A DNA stretch of 64,000 nucleotides from NCBI GenBank assembly GCA_030430075.1, contig JAUIGN010000006.1, positions 62,001 to 126,000 on the forward strand, given 5' to 3'. This document shows positions 1 through 10,200 of the stretch, in pieces; position 1 is the stretch's first letter; the number at the start of each line of letters is the position of its first letter. Under the pieces are notes generated by a model. The model ran no database searches. It was not told the origin of the DNA and worked only from the letters and a program-made list of their open reading frames with translations. The translations under genes were made by a program, and so were the position numbers. Origin of the DNA: a bacterium. Lineage in GTDB: Bacteria; Planctomycetota; Planctomycetia; Pirellulales; Pirellulaceae.

Positions 1-1
1 T

Positions 2-304
2 TCGACGGAGATGATCTTTCCGATCAAGATTGAAAACGACGCCAAGCCCAATACCTACAAGTCGCTGGTATGCCGCGCGACGATCGAACGAGACGGCGAG
101 CTGATCACGCACACCTTGGGTGGTGGTGAGCTGCGAGTCGACAAACCGATCCCACCGAAGGTGACCGCGAAGCCGAAGCCCAAACCGGCTGCCACGCCGG
201 CCCCCAAGCCGGTGGTCGCGAAGGCGGCTCCGAAGAAGCCCCTTTCGCGGCTTGAACAACTGCGCAAGGCGCGGCGGGAAGCTGCGGGCGGAGGCGGCGA
301 ATAG
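2..304 (+). CDS. C-terminal end of a secreted planctomycete protein (partial)
   Basis: The frame is open from the window edge, so the true start lies upstream. What is visible is about 100 residues: a short beta-rich stretch, then a Lys/Pro/Ala-rich linker and a basic tail containing LSRLEQLRKARREA. The DUF1549/DUF1553 gene follows 127 bp downstream on the same strand. Planctomycetes often place a pre-peptidase (PPC) domain protein in front of a PSCyt2/PSD1 protein, so that is the likely identity, but no diagnostic domain is inside the window. Function is not assignable from this fragment. Confidence 0.55.
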   Translation, partial: STEMIFPIKIENDAKPNTYKSLVCRATIERDGELITHTLGGGELRVDKPIPPKVTAKPKPKPAATPAPKPVVAKAAPKKPLSRLEQLRKARREAAGGGGE

Positions 305-431
305 CCCTTCCCGACAAAGACCTCGGTCACCCACCGCTCGCAGCCTGCCGCATTGAACTGCGTGCGTGGTCGGTGATTTCACGCCACTCGATTCAGCTAT
401 CACGTAGCGAGCGTAAGACAAGGAGAACACC

Positions 432-2873
432 ATGAGACTTGGTGCAAGTTTGCGACGGACGTTGTGCGGATTCTTTTTAGTCGCCGCCATCTCGGCCTGC
501 GCTACCCTCGCCGGAGCCGCCGAGGTGACCGGGATCGCCGTCTATCCCCCCGATATTACGCTCCAGACCAAGCTGGATAGCCAGCAGTTTATCGTCGTCG
601 CCACCCGGGACGACGGAGTGACCCTCGATATCACCGAAGCCGCCGCCGTGCAACTGGCCGAGGACGGTGTTGGCCGGCTGGAGGGGACCAAGGTCTATCC
701 AGTCAAGGATGGGGATACCACGCTCAAGGTCGAGTACGCCGGCCATCAAGTCTCGGCCACGGTCAACGTGAAGGATGCGGCCGCCGACCGGCCCGTCAGC
801 TTCCATTTGGACATCATGCCGATTTTCATGCGAGCGGGCTGCAACACGGGCAGTTGTCACGGCGCCGCCAGCGGCAAGGACGGTTTTAATCTCTCACTTT
901 TCGGCTTCGATCCACGCGGCGACTACGAGCGAATCACACGTGAAATCGGCTTCCGCCGCATCAATCTGGCCGTTCCGGAAGCCAGCCTGCTGATTGAGAA
1001 GTCGATCGGTACGGTCCCGCACACCGGCGGGAAACGGTTCGAGGCCGATTCGGCGTACAACCAGATGCTGCTCAAATGGTTGGATGCCGGCGCCCCGCAG
1101 GATGCGGGAACGCCGCCGCATGTGACCGAGATGGACGTCTATCCGCCGGCCGCCGTGATCGAAGGGCGCGACAGCCAGCAGCAGTTTATTGCCCGCGCCC
1201 ACTACAGCGATGGGACGACGCGGGACGTTACTGACTTGGCCGTGTTCCTCAGCAGCAATGATACATCCGCACCGATCAGCGAAGGTGGACTCGTCACCGC
1301 TGCGGACCGGGGTGAAGCGTTCGTGATGGCCCGCTTTGAAACCAAGACCGTCGGCAGCCAGGTCTTGGTGCTGCCCAAGGATCTGGTCTACACCCCCCCA
1401 GAGATCACGGGCAACTACATCGACCAGTTGGTGGGCGACAAGCTCCGCAAGATCCGCATCATGCCCAGCGAGATCTGCAGCGACGAAGAGTTCATTCGCC
1501 GCGTGACGATCGACATTGCCGGTCTCTTGCCGACCGAGCAAGAGTACCTGGCCTTCATGGCCGACAAGTCACCCGACAAACGGGCCAAGTTGATCGACAC
1601 GCTGCTCGACCGGAAAGAGTTCTCGGAAATCTGGGCCATGAAGTGGTCCGAACTGCTGATGGTCAAGACGACCAACCAGGTCAGCAAGAAGTCGATGTAC
1701 CTGTACAGCAGTTGGCTGACCGACCAGATCGCCAGCAACGTGCCGCTCAACGAGATGGTTACGGAACTCCTGGGAGCCTCCGGCGGGACGTTCAAGAATC
1801 CGGCTGCCAACTACTACCAGATTGAACGGGACACCCTGAAGACCGCCGAGAATGTGGCCCAAGTGTTCATGGGGATTCGTACCCAGTGTGCTCAATGCCA
1901 CAACCACCCGTTTGATCGTTGGACGATGGACGATTACTACAGTTTCGCCGCCTTCTTCTCGCAGATCGGCCGCAAGACGGGCGAAGACTACCGCGAGCAG
2001 ATTATCTTCAATAGCGGCCGCGGCGATGTTCGCCACAAAGTTGGTAATCGCGTGATGAAGCCCAAGTTTCTGGGGGGAGTCGAGCCGGATTTGAATGGCG
2101 CTGACCGCCGTGTGGTGATGGCCAGGTGGCTCACCTCGCCGGAGAACCCTTACTTCTCCACCAGCGTCGCCAACCGCGTCTGGGCACACTTCTTCGGCCG
2201 CGGGATCGTCGAGCCGGTCGACGACATCCGTGTCAGCAACCCTCCCAGCAACCCGCAACTGTTCAACACGCTGGGCGCGAAGCTGGTCGAGTACAACTAC
2301 GATTTCAAGCAACTCGTTCGCGACATCTGTAACTCGGAGACCTACCAACGCAGCAGCGTCCGCAATCCCAGTAATGAGAAAGACACCCGGAACTTTGCCT
2401 TTGCCAGCGTGCGGCGGATCATTGCCGAGTCGTTGTTGGATTGCACGAGTCAAGTGACGGAGACCAAGGACAAGTTTCCCGGTCTCCCCCTGGGTTCGCG
2501 GGCAGTTCAGATCGCCGATGGCGGAACGAGCACCTACTTTCTGACGACGTTCGGGCGTGCCAAGCGTGAAACGGTCTGCACGTGCGAGGTCAGCCAGGAC
2601 CCATCGCTGTCGCAGGCACTGCACATGCTGAACGGCGACACGGCGGGTGGCAAGATCGCCAGTGGCGGCCTGGTCAAAAAACTGCTCGACGAAGGCAAGA
2701 AGCCCGAGCAAGTGATCGAGTCGCTCTTCATTCGCTGCTTGTCGCGTCGCCCGGTCGGCGAGGAAATGCAGCGTTTGATGGCGGTCGTGGCCGAATCCGC
2801 GTCACCTCAAGCAGGACTTGAGGATGTGTTCTGGGCGATCCTGAATTCGCGCGAATTTGTCTTCAACCACTAA
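432..2873 (+). CDS. DUF1549/DUF1553 (PSCyt2/PSD1) cytochrome-like protein
   Basis: 813 residues with an N-terminal signal peptide (hydrophobic residues about 10-30). A Big2-like domain lies near residues 32-115. Next comes a GCNTGSCHG motif (C137, C142, H143, a CX4CH spacing) and a second Big2-like stretch near 230-315. The DUF1549 domain covers roughly 325-540 and holds a canonical CAQCH motif followed by NHPFDRW. DUF1553 runs to the C-terminus. The family is predicted to be exported and haem-binding; its reaction is not established. The start has AAGGAG six to seven bases upstream of ATG. It is the middle gene of a + strand run, 149 bp before the WD40 gene. Confidence 0.93.
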   Translation: MRLGASLRRTLCGFFLVAAISACATLAGAAEVTGIAVYPPDITLQTKLDSQQFIVVATRDDGVTLDITEAAAVQLAEDGVGRLEGTKVYPVKDGDTTLKVEYAGHQVSATVNVKDAAADRPVSFHLDIMPIFMRAGCNTGSCHGAASGKDGFNLSLFGFDPRGDYERITREIGFRRINLAVPEASLLIEKSIGTVPHTGGKRFEADSAYNQMLLKWLDAGAPQDAGTPPHVTEMDVYPPAAVIEGRDSQQQFIARAHYSDGTTRDVTDLAVFLSSNDTSAPISEGGLVTAADRGEAFVMARFETKTVGSQVLVLPKDLVYTPPEITGNYIDQLVGDKLRKIRIMPSEICSDEEFIRRVTIDIAGLLPTEQEYLAFMADKSPDKRAKLIDTLLDRKEFSEIWAMKWSELLMVKTTNQVSKKSMYLYSSWLTDQIASNVPLNEMVTELLGASGGTFKNPAANYYQIERDTLKTAENVAQVFMGIRTQCAQCHNHPFDRWTMDDYYSFAAFFSQIGRKTGEDYREQIIFNSGRGDVRHKVGNRVMKPKFLGGVEPDLNGADRRVVMARWLTSPENPYFSTSVANRVWAHFFGRGIVEPVDDIRVSNPPSNPQLFNTLGAKLVEYNYDFKQLVRDICNSETYQRSSVRNPSNEKDTRNFAFASVRRIIAESLLDCTSQVTETKDKFPGLPLGSRAVQIADGGTSTYFLTTFGRAKRETVCTCEVSQDPSLSQALHMLNGDTAGGKIASGGLVKKLLDEGKKPEQVIESLFIRCLSRRPVGEEMQRLMAVVAESASPQAGLEDVFWAILNSREFVFNH

Positions 2874-2892
2874 CTTAACGGTATCGACGGAA

Positions 2893-2925
2893 GACGGGCA
2901 CGCCTGCAGGTCCAGGCGCCCCGTC
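2893..2925 (+). terminator. GC-rich stem-loop after the PSD1 gene
   Basis: An imperfect inverted repeat (left arm GACGGGCACGCCTG, right arm CAGGCGCCCCGTC) starts 19 bases after the stop codon. There is no T tract, so it may be a weak terminator or an mRNA-stabilising hairpin between two co-oriented genes. Confidence 0.4.
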
Positions 2926-3022
2926 ATGGTTTGCCGCAACCGCGGCGACTACGGCGACCGGTTGAGCCCGGGCCCGCCGCCAACCGAACTCCTGCAACCT
3001 GAATCGCAAGGAATTCCCGGCC

Positions 3023-5854
3023 ATGAAACGCTCGACTTCGTTCATTGCAACGTTCTCTGCCGCCCTGATGCTCGTCGGCAGCCTGTCACATGGTGACGAC
3101 GCCAAGCCTGCCGACAGCAAGGCCAAGATCACGTACGACGACAACGTGCGACAGATCTTCCGCGAGCATTGCTTCAGTTGCCACAATCAGAATCAGACCA
3201 AGGGCGGTCTGGCGCTGGATACGTTTTCGGCCACGATGGAAGGTGGCAGCAGCGGCGAGATCGTGCTGGCAGGTGACCTGGAGAGTTCGCGGTTGTGGGC
3301 CCTGGTCTCCCACGCGGAAGAACCTTACATGCCGCCGGAGCAGGACAAGCTGCCGGCGGAGAAGCTGACGGCGATCCAGAAGTGGATTGAGGGTGGAGCA
3401 CTTGAGAATAAGGGCTCCAAGGTGGTCATCAAGAAGAAGAAGTCATTTGCACTGGCCGCGACGTCGACCGGCAAGCCAACAGGCCCGGCCGCCGTTCCGC
3501 AGGGGCTTCTCAAGCAACCGGTCGTCTATAGCGAACGGGCCGCTGCCGTGACTGCGATTGCCTCCAGCCCCTGGGCGCCGGTGGTGGCCGTAGCCGGTCA
3601 GAAGCAAGTCGTGATGTATGACTCGAATACGGCCCAGGTGCTCGGCGTTTTGCCGTTTCCCGAAGGGACCCCCTACGTGCTGCGGTTCAGCCGCAATGGC
3701 GACGTGCTGGTCGTTGGCGGGGGACGCGGTGGGCACTCGGGTTGTGTCGTCCTGTTTGATGTCCGGAGCGGAAAACGGCTCCTCAAGGTGGGCGACGAGC
3801 TCGATGCCGTGCTGGCAGCTGATATCAACAACGACCATTCGTTGATCGCCCTGGGCGGACCGCAACGGATGCTGCGCGTCTACTCGACCGACACCGGGGA
3901 GCTCGTGTATGAGGTCAAGAAACACACGGACTGGATTTACGCAGTCGAGTTCAGCCCGGATGGCGTGTTGCTGGCATCGGCCGACCGCTCGAACGGACTG
4001 TTTGTCTGGGAAGCGGACACTGGCCGGCGCTACCTCGATCTGCGCGGGCACCGCGGGGCGATCTGTGACCTGAGTTGGCGGCCGGACTCGAACGTGTTGG
4101 CCAGTTGCAGCATGGACGCCTCGGTTCGCCTGTGGGAAATGAATAACGGCAACCAGATTAAGACGTGGAACGCCCATGGCGGCGGCACGATGTCGGTTGA
4201 GTACACGCACGATGGGAGGATCGCCACGACGGGCGCCGACAAGACGGCCAAGATGTGGGACGGCAATGGGGGCGCCCAGCGTACGTTCCCCGCGTTCACG
4301 GAATCCGGCTTGGAAGTCGCGTTCACCCACGATGGCAAACGGGTGATTGCCGGCGACTGGAACGGTCTGGTCAAGATGTGGGAAGCTGCCGACGGCAAAG
4401 ACGTGGCCTCGCTTCCGCCGAACCCGCCGACCTTGGCGATGGTTGCAGCCAATGCGGCCAAACAGGCGGCGGCCGACCAGGAAGCCGCGACGAAGGCTGC
4501 CGCAGCCTTGGCGGCTGCCGAGAAGGTTGATGCCGTGAAGACAAAGGCTGCCAGCGATGCGGCTGCCGCGTACCAGGCGGCCGTCGCTGCGGCAACGAAG
4601 GCAGCCGCAGACAAAGAGGCAGCCACCAAGGCGGTGGCAACGGCCGCCCAGGCAGCAACGGCCGCTCAGGCCACGTTGGTCGCCGCCACGGCGGCCAACA
4701 AGAAAGCGTCCGAAGAGAAGATTGCTGCAGAGAAAGATCTGGCAGGCAAGACCGCGGCTGCCAAGGCTGCTGCTGAGAAGAGCAATGCGGCGAATGCCGC
4801 TGCGACGGCGGCCAATGCCGCCCGGGATAAGGCCGCCGAGGCCGCCAAGCAACAGACGGCCGCCGCCACCAGCGCCGCGGCGAACGCCGCGGCTGCCCAG
4901 ACGCTCGCCGACCGTCTCGAGAAGGATCGTCAAGCGGCCGCTGCCATGTTGGCCGCCGAGAAAGACGCGGCCAAGCAGATGCTGGCCAACGCGACGTTGG
5001 CAGTTGCCACGGCGGCTGCCGAGGCGGCGCGGGCCAAGCTGAAAGAGTTTACCGACATGGCAAGCAAAGCGGAAACAGCTCGCGCGGCTGCCGTGAAGGT
5101 TGCCGACGAGATGCAGGCCAAAGCCGAGGCTGCGGCGAAAGCGGCGACTGCCGCGGCTGAAGCGAGCAAGACGAGCGAAGCGGCCAGGGTGGCTGCCGAG
5201 CAACTGGTGAAGACAAAACAGGCAGCCGCGACGGCCGCTACGGAAACGCTGAAGGCGGCAACGGCGGCCAACACGAAGGCCGTGGCCGAAAAGCAGGCGG
5301 CCGACAAGACCCTCGTCGAGAAGACGGCGGCCGCCACCGCGGCCACCGCCAAGGTCGCGCCGGCCAAGGCGGGCGCAGATAAAGCACAGGCCGATAAGGT
5401 CGCTTACGATAAACAATTGGCGACCGTCAAGGCTGCGGCGGAAGCCTCACAGCAGAAAGCGGCTGCCTCCAAGGGGGCTGCCGAGCAGGCGGCGGCCGAT
5501 CAGGCGGCCTTCGCCGCGACCGGACCGCGACTGGCCGCCGCTGCGGAGAGTGCACAAGAGGCCGCCGCACTGGCGGAAGCGGCCGCTGTCGAAGCGGAGA
5601 ATAAGCGTAAGGCGATGGACACTCAAGCGCAGGATCAAGTCGCCATCATGGCCGGGGTTGCCAAGGAGATCGCAGATCTCCAAGCCCGACTTGAGAAGCT
5701 CAAGACCGATCACGAAGCCGTCAAGGCTGCCCTGGCGGCCCAGGTGACCGCTTCCGCCGCCGCCTTGGAAGAGGCGGGCAAAGCACTGGCGAAAGCCGAG
5801 CAGACGCAGGCAGAGAAGGCGGCCTTCGAGGCGGCGTTCGCGAACAAGGAATAG
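3023..5854 (+). CDS. PSCyt1-type cytochrome c / WD40 protein with a long alanine-rich coiled-coil tail
   Basis: 943 residues. A signal peptide (1-24) is followed by a planctomycete cytochrome-c-like domain with CFSCH (C50, C53, H54), a predicted c-type haem site. WD40 repeats fill about residues 170-460, with several recognisable WD-type endings such as FVWEADTG, RLWEMNNG and KMWEAADG. The last 480 residues are almost entirely Ala, Lys, Glu, Gln and Thr in AAAEK-like steps, which predicts a very long helix or coiled coil. Start: ATG with AAGGA ten bases upstream. It follows the PSD1 gene, the usual planctomycete pairing. Export across the membrane is expected; the partner or substrate is unknown. 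Confidence 0.92.
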   Translation: MKRSTSFIATFSAALMLVGSLSHGDDAKPADSKAKITYDDNVRQIFREHCFSCHNQNQTKGGLALDTFSATMEGGSSGEIVLAGDLESSRLWALVSHAEEPYMPPEQDKLPAEKLTAIQKWIEGGALENKGSKVVIKKKKSFALAATSTGKPTGPAAVPQGLLKQPVVYSERAAAVTAIASSPWAPVVAVAGQKQVVMYDSNTAQVLGVLPFPEGTPYVLRFSRNGDVLVVGGGRGGHSGCVVLFDVRSGKRLLKVGDELDAVLAADINNDHSLIALGGPQRMLRVYSTDTGELVYEVKKHTDWIYAVEFSPDGVLLASADRSNGLFVWEADTGRRYLDLRGHRGAICDLSWRPDSNVLASCSMDASVRLWEMNNGNQIKTWNAHGGGTMSVEYTHDGRIATTGADKTAKMWDGNGGAQRTFPAFTESGLEVAFTHDGKRVIAGDWNGLVKMWEAADGKDVASLPPNPPTLAMVAANAAKQAAADQEAATKAAAALAAAEKVDAVKTKAASDAAAAYQAAVAAATKAAADKEAATKAVATAAQAATAAQATLVAATAANKKASEEKIAAEKDLAGKTAAAKAAAEKSNAANAAATAANAARDKAAEAAKQQTAAATSAAANAAAAQTLADRLEKDRQAAAAMLAAEKDAAKQMLANATLAVATAAAEAARAKLKEFTDMASKAETARAAAVKVADEMQAKAEAAAKAATAAAEASKTSEAARVAAEQLVKTKQAAATAATETLKAATAANTKAVAEKQAADKTLVEKTAAATAATAKVAPAKAGADKAQADKVAYDKQLATVKAAAEASQQKAAASKGAAEQAAADQAAFAATGPRLAAAAESAQEAAALAEAAAVEAENKRKAMDTQAQDQVAIMAGVAKEIADLQARLEKLKTDHEAVKAALAAQVTASAAALEEAGKALAKAEQTQAEKAAFEAAFANKE

Positions 5855-5908
5855 GCCTGCAACTCCATTGCTCACCGGTGCGACCTGCACTCGGTTGCCT
5901 GTTCGATT

Positions 5909-5940
5909 CGTCGGCTCACGAGGAAGATCGTGGGCCGACG
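5909..5940 (+). terminator. Strong stem-loop downstream of the WD40 gene
   Basis: Arms of 13 bases (CGTCGGCTCACGA / TCGTGGGCCGACG) pair with one G-T wobble around a 6-base loop, 54 bases after the stop codon. No T tract follows, as is common in GC-rich genomes. It probably ends the 0-6 kb transcript. Confidence 0.6.
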
Positions 5941-6036
5941 CTGGTGAACCTGCGATGTGGCGTGCTCACCAGATATCCGAACTAGCGGAAGAGCCGACGC
6001 CAGCCCGCACGGTCGGGAGGTTGCGGATCGCCGGGG

Positions 6037-6396
6037 TCAGTCGCCGTCGGTCGTCAGGAAGACCTCATGCACCTGTAGAACGCTCGGACCGCGAAACATC
6101 TCTTTGGGCGGCCGGTTGGCGTGTGCCTCGGCAAACGCGTCGCTCTTGGTCCAAGCGGTGAAGTCATCCAGGCTCCGCCACCAGGTCTTGACTTCGTAAT
6201 AGCCTTCTTGGTCCGGGTCGTCCACAAAGCCACCTTGCTCGTGGTCAAACCGGACCGGACGAGGCCGATGGACTTCGTTGCGAACGAATCCAGGAGCCTG
6301 GTCGACGAGATGCACTCGATTGCGAAAGCGGTCTTCAAAGTCGATTTCATGCCCGCTTGCCACGGGGATCCGATTCGTTACCACGATCATCGTCAT
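6037..6396 (-). CDS. Antibiotic biosynthesis monooxygenase (ABM) fold protein, HmoB-like
   Basis: 119 residues from the ATG at 6396, which has GGAAAGG just upstream; a longer frame to 6462 lacks support. The protein starts MTMIVVTNRIPVASGHEIDF and has the ABM pattern: a short beta strand, a conserved acidic/aromatic helix (FEDRFRNR), then YYEVKTWWRSLDDFTAWTKS and a C-terminal strand (VLQVHEVF). ABM-fold proteins are dimeric ferredoxin-like enzymes that include haem monooxygenases and quinol oxidases. The pattern W-x-S-x-x-x-F-x-x-W-x-x-S-x-x-F resembles the haem-degrading HmoB group, but the substrate cannot be read. It is divergent from a second ABM gene 126 bp away. Confidence 0.88.
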   Translation of the reverse strand: MTMIVVTNRIPVASGHEIDFEDRFRNRVHLVDQAPGFVRNEVHRPRPVRFDHEQGGFVDDPDQEGYYEVKTWWRSLDDFTAWTKSDAFAEAHANRPPKEMFRGPSVLQVHEVFLTTDGD

Positions 6397-6522
6397 GCCT
6401 TTCCGCCGTTGTCTGTTGTCTGTTTGTCCTGCCAATGTTGTGGTATTTTGAGTCGCTGGCAAGGCCTTGTAATTTTCCGCCCATCATACACTGACCGCTG
6501 CGTTGCGGAGAGAAGAGTCGAA

Positions 6523-6807
6523 ATGATTACCGTTGGCATGAACTATCACGTCATTGAAGGCAAGCAGCAAGACTTTGAAGAGAAGTTTGCCGGGGTGATT
6601 GCCGCCCTGGAAGCGGCCGAAGGCCACACCAGCTCGACGCTTTGGAAAGACGTAAGCGACGATGCCTCCTACCTGATCACCAGCGAATGGTCTGACGAGC
6701 AGGCATTCCAGTCCTTTATTCGCAGCGACGCTTTTCGTGCGGTCACGAATTGGGGCAAGGAGCAGATCCTCTCAGGCCGCCCCCAGCACAAGGTCTACAA
6801 GCACTAG
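6523..6807 (+). CDS. Second small ABM-fold protein
   Basis: 94 residues from ATG 6523, preceded by GGAGAGAAG. The start marks the beginning of the conserved part: a beta strand (MITVGMNYHVI), a helix with EGKQQDFEEKFAGV, then TSSTLWKDVSDDASYLITSEWSD with FQSFIRSDAFRAV and a C-terminal GRPQHKVY strand. This is the single-domain ABM arrangement. It is divergent from the ABM gene at 6037-6396, and the 126 bp between them must hold both promoters. A composite repeat begins at the base after its stop codon. Function beyond an ABM-fold small enzyme is not determinable. Confidence 0.85.
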   Translation: MITVGMNYHVIEGKQQDFEEKFAGVIAALEAAEGHTSSTLWKDVSDDASYLITSEWSDEQAFQSFIRSDAFRAVTNWGKEQILSGRPQHKVYKH

Positions 6808-7100
6808 CGAGGCAGGGCCTCGGACCAATCGCGAGCTGACGCTCGCGGCACATTCGTCCGCGCCCGTTGGTCGCTCAACCTTGACTCATCGTTAAGCCTG
6901 AGCGTGATACAAGCTTACAGGCCTGGAGGGGCCATCAGCCGTTGGGCGTCCGTCCTGGTCCCGCGGATGGCTGCGGAAGCCGGACGGTGCCCCGGATCAT
7001 TCATCAGCCGTTGGGCGTTAGCCCCGGTTCCGTCGAGAGCTGGACAAACCGGACGCGCGTTCTGGCTGATTTGCGCTGCGTTTTGGGCAATTTCGTCACA
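6808..7100 (+). repeat. Composite REP-like dispersed repeat, copy 1
   Basis: The first half (6808-6920) carries a perfect hairpin GCGAGC-TGAC-GCTCGC and CCCGTTGGTCGCTCAA; the second half (about 6935-7100) contains two CATCAGCCGTTGGGCG modules, the second with the hairpin GGGC-GTTA-GCCC (7013-7024). The same order recurs at 51295-51565, and the second module occurs alone at 13035, 22497, 29652 and 53141. I see no gene between 6808 and 7274. Confidence 0.85.
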
Positions 7101-7274
7101 AGCGATTGCGAATTCGGAGCGATCGGCACGCCAAGTCAGGCGTCAAGCGACGGCAAGGCACAGAGTGTTGACTATGTCGTTTCGATAGCTACCGTCTGGC
7201 GACAACCGCTACGGAGGGGGCGTTGCCTGTGATTGCATTTTGTTGGCAATAACCTCCGTTGCCCGTACCGTTGT

Positions 7275-10200
7275 TCACTCCTGGGCAACTTGCTGCTGCG
7301 GGGGGAGGACTTGGACGGGACGCGAAGGGCGGGCGAGCCGCCGAGGGGGAGATCCTTCGACAACGATCCACTCCTGATCGGCTGCCAGTTCATCAATGGC
7401 CTGGATCGCGCCGGAAGGCCAGCGAATCTGCACGTTGGTTGCGGACTCGGCCGAGCCAAGCCCGAACAGGAGCTGTCGCTGGTTGCTGACCAGATAGCCG
7501 TCTCCGCCCACCAGTTGTCTCATCCAACGCTGCCCGCCCGCTTCCAGAGTCACCGTGGCCCCGATGGCGTCACGGTTGCTTTCTTTGCCCCGCAATTGGA
7601 TGGCAACGAAGCGGCCCGTCTGCTCGGTCGTGTTGGTGAGCAACGCGGCGGGGGCATCCAAGTGAGAGATGCAGGCGTCGTCCCGTCCATCCCGGTTCCA
7701 GTCCAGGATCGCCAGAGCCCGACCAAAGTAGCGTTCCTGAAAATAGGGCCCCAGCCCTTCGGCCGCCAATTCGGCGAACTCTCCCTGGCCCAGGTTGCGG
7801 AGATACTGGGGCGGCATGCGGTCCGGGTCGCCGTGGGCAAACGTGAGGTCGATGTGGCCGTTGGTGACAAGGAGGTCCGGCCAGCCGTCGAGTTCCCCGT
7901 CGAGGAACTGCGTGCCGAAGCCCAACATGTTGAACCCGCAGTCCCGTAAATTGGCCAGCCGCGTCGTGTCTTGGAAATTGTGATCCGCGGATTGCGAGTA
8001 GAGGACGTTCGATTCGCCGTAGAAGTTGGTGACAAAGAGGTCCAGCAACCCATTGGCATCCGGGTCACCGGCCGCGACCCCCATGCAGGCCTGCAGCTTG
8101 CCAATCTCGTCGAATCCCAAGCCGGAGAGAATCCCCTGTTCCTCAAACGCGAGTGGGTTACCGGGGCCCGCCGTTTCGTTGCGAAAGTAGAAATTGGCCG
8201 AGGTGTCATTTCCGACGAAGATATTCAGCCGTCCCCGGTTTTCGAAGTCGGCCGCGACGACGCCCAGCCCCTTGCCATCCGTCGCGACAACGCCGCTCTG
8301 CTGCGTGACGTTGCGGAAACGGCCGTCGCCCAGATTGGCATACAGTTGGTCCTGGTCGGCGGTCAGCAAGGTCGGCGCGCAAGTCCGCGGCTGCCCCTCA
8401 TGTTTGCACTTGAGCCGGAGGACTTCGTCCTTGAGCGCATAGTTGGCCGCGTAAATCTCCGGCAGTGCATCGCCGTCCAGATCGGCCATCAAGCAACTGG
8501 TTGTCCAGCGGTCGCCGCCTGCGCCCGCCTGCTCGGTCACCTCGACAAACTGACCGTCTCCCAGGTTCTCAAAGAGCCGATTAACGCCGAAGTTGGCGAC
8601 ATACAGGTCGGGGAAGCCGTCGCAGTTGTAGTCGCCGACGGCGATCCCCTGACCGTAGCCCGGATCGTTGACGCCGGTTACCTCGGAGACGTCCTCAAAC
8701 CGGCCGTTGCCCAGATTTCGATACAGGCGATTTGTGTGTTCGGTCTGTCCGGATTGAATCGGGAAACGGCCGCTCTGGACGAAATAGAGGTCCTGCCAGC
8801 CATCCTGGTCGTAGTCAATGACGCCCACGCCGCCGCCGGTCGCTTGGAGGATGTGAACCAGGCCGACCGTTGCCGTGGTGCCGTTAAAGTAGTCGAAGTC
8901 AACGCCCGCCTCTGCGGCCTGATCGGTAAAACGAATGGTTCCGGCGACCGGTGCCGAACCCCGTTTCACTTGCCGGCCGCTCGCACCGGTTGACCAATCC
9001 GGGAGCGGGAAATCGTTGTGGTCGAGCCGGCTGAGGACATTCTCGGACGGCAGCGTCAAGGTGTCGCCACTGGGAAGCTGGCCGCTCAGCGCAATCGACT
9101 TCTCGCGGGCCCAATCCTCGTGACCCAGTTCCCAGTGCTTCAACATCTCACACCATCCGGCAGCTTCCAGCGGTCGCCCCAGGAGTTCCAGGATCTCGAT
9201 CGCCTTGACGGCGAGTTCCACGTTGTAGCCGTGACGCAGTTCCATCAACAGGTAATTCAGTTGTGCCAGCCGCTGCGACCGGAGAGCCAGTTGTTCGGCG
9301 ATCGCGGGATGTCCGGCGTCTCCGAGCAATTGGGAGAGTTGGAAGACGGCACCCTTGTGGTCGGAGTCCCGGCTGGCGGCTTCCAGGAAGCAGCGGACGG
9401 CGGCTTTCGTCTGTCCGTTCCGTCGAGCCCACAGGCCCCGCACATACCAGATCTCCGGGTGTGAATCGGCCATCGGTGGGAGATTGGCCTGCCAATCCAG
9501 GAATTCGTCATCGGTACCCTGGTCGACCAGGATGTTACCTAGCCGTGCTTTCGCTTCCACGCACTCGGGTTGATTGGCCAGGATCCGCTGCAACACGGAC
9601 CGCGCTTCTCCGAGCCGGCTCTTGACCATGGCATCCCGCACGCGGGCGATCAGGACCGTTTGGTTGTCGGCCTCCCTCCGCAGGCAGTTTTCCACAAACT
9701 GGTAGTCCTGCAGGAACATCGTGTCGAACGCGCCGACCATCAGGATGTTGTCTTTGGCGACGTTGCCGTTGAGCAGCACGCGCCGGATGAAGGGTGCCGA
9801 CTCCCAGGTCCTCCCCTGGCTCTGCAGGAGCACGGCCAGCTTCTTGTTGGCCCGACTGTGACCGGGGTCATGAGCCAGAGCGGCCCGCAGGTTGCGCTCG
9901 GCCTGCACAGCGCGGCCGGTCGCCATCAGACGTTCGGCGCCCCGCACGAGCGCATGCACGGCGGCCTGGGTCCCGTCATCCTCGACCCGTTCAAAGTAGG
10001 CAATCGCCCGTTCGTCGTCCATCTGCCGGGTCGCCGCCTCTCCAGCGATCAGGAGGGCCTGCGGAGATCGGGGCGCCGTCTGGAGTACTTCATTGGCGAG
10101 CCGTTCCGCTTCGGCGTACCGGTCACGCATGAGTGCCGACGCGGCCCGCCGCAGCGTGGCTTCCGGCCCGGTCTTCCACAGGGAGGGGCCGCAACAGGCG

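Noticed and set aside
3443..5416. 657-residue open frame on the minus strand
   Set aside because: It mirrors the alanine-rich repeat of the gene on the other strand and has a Gly/Arg/Leu composition with no domain or start signal.
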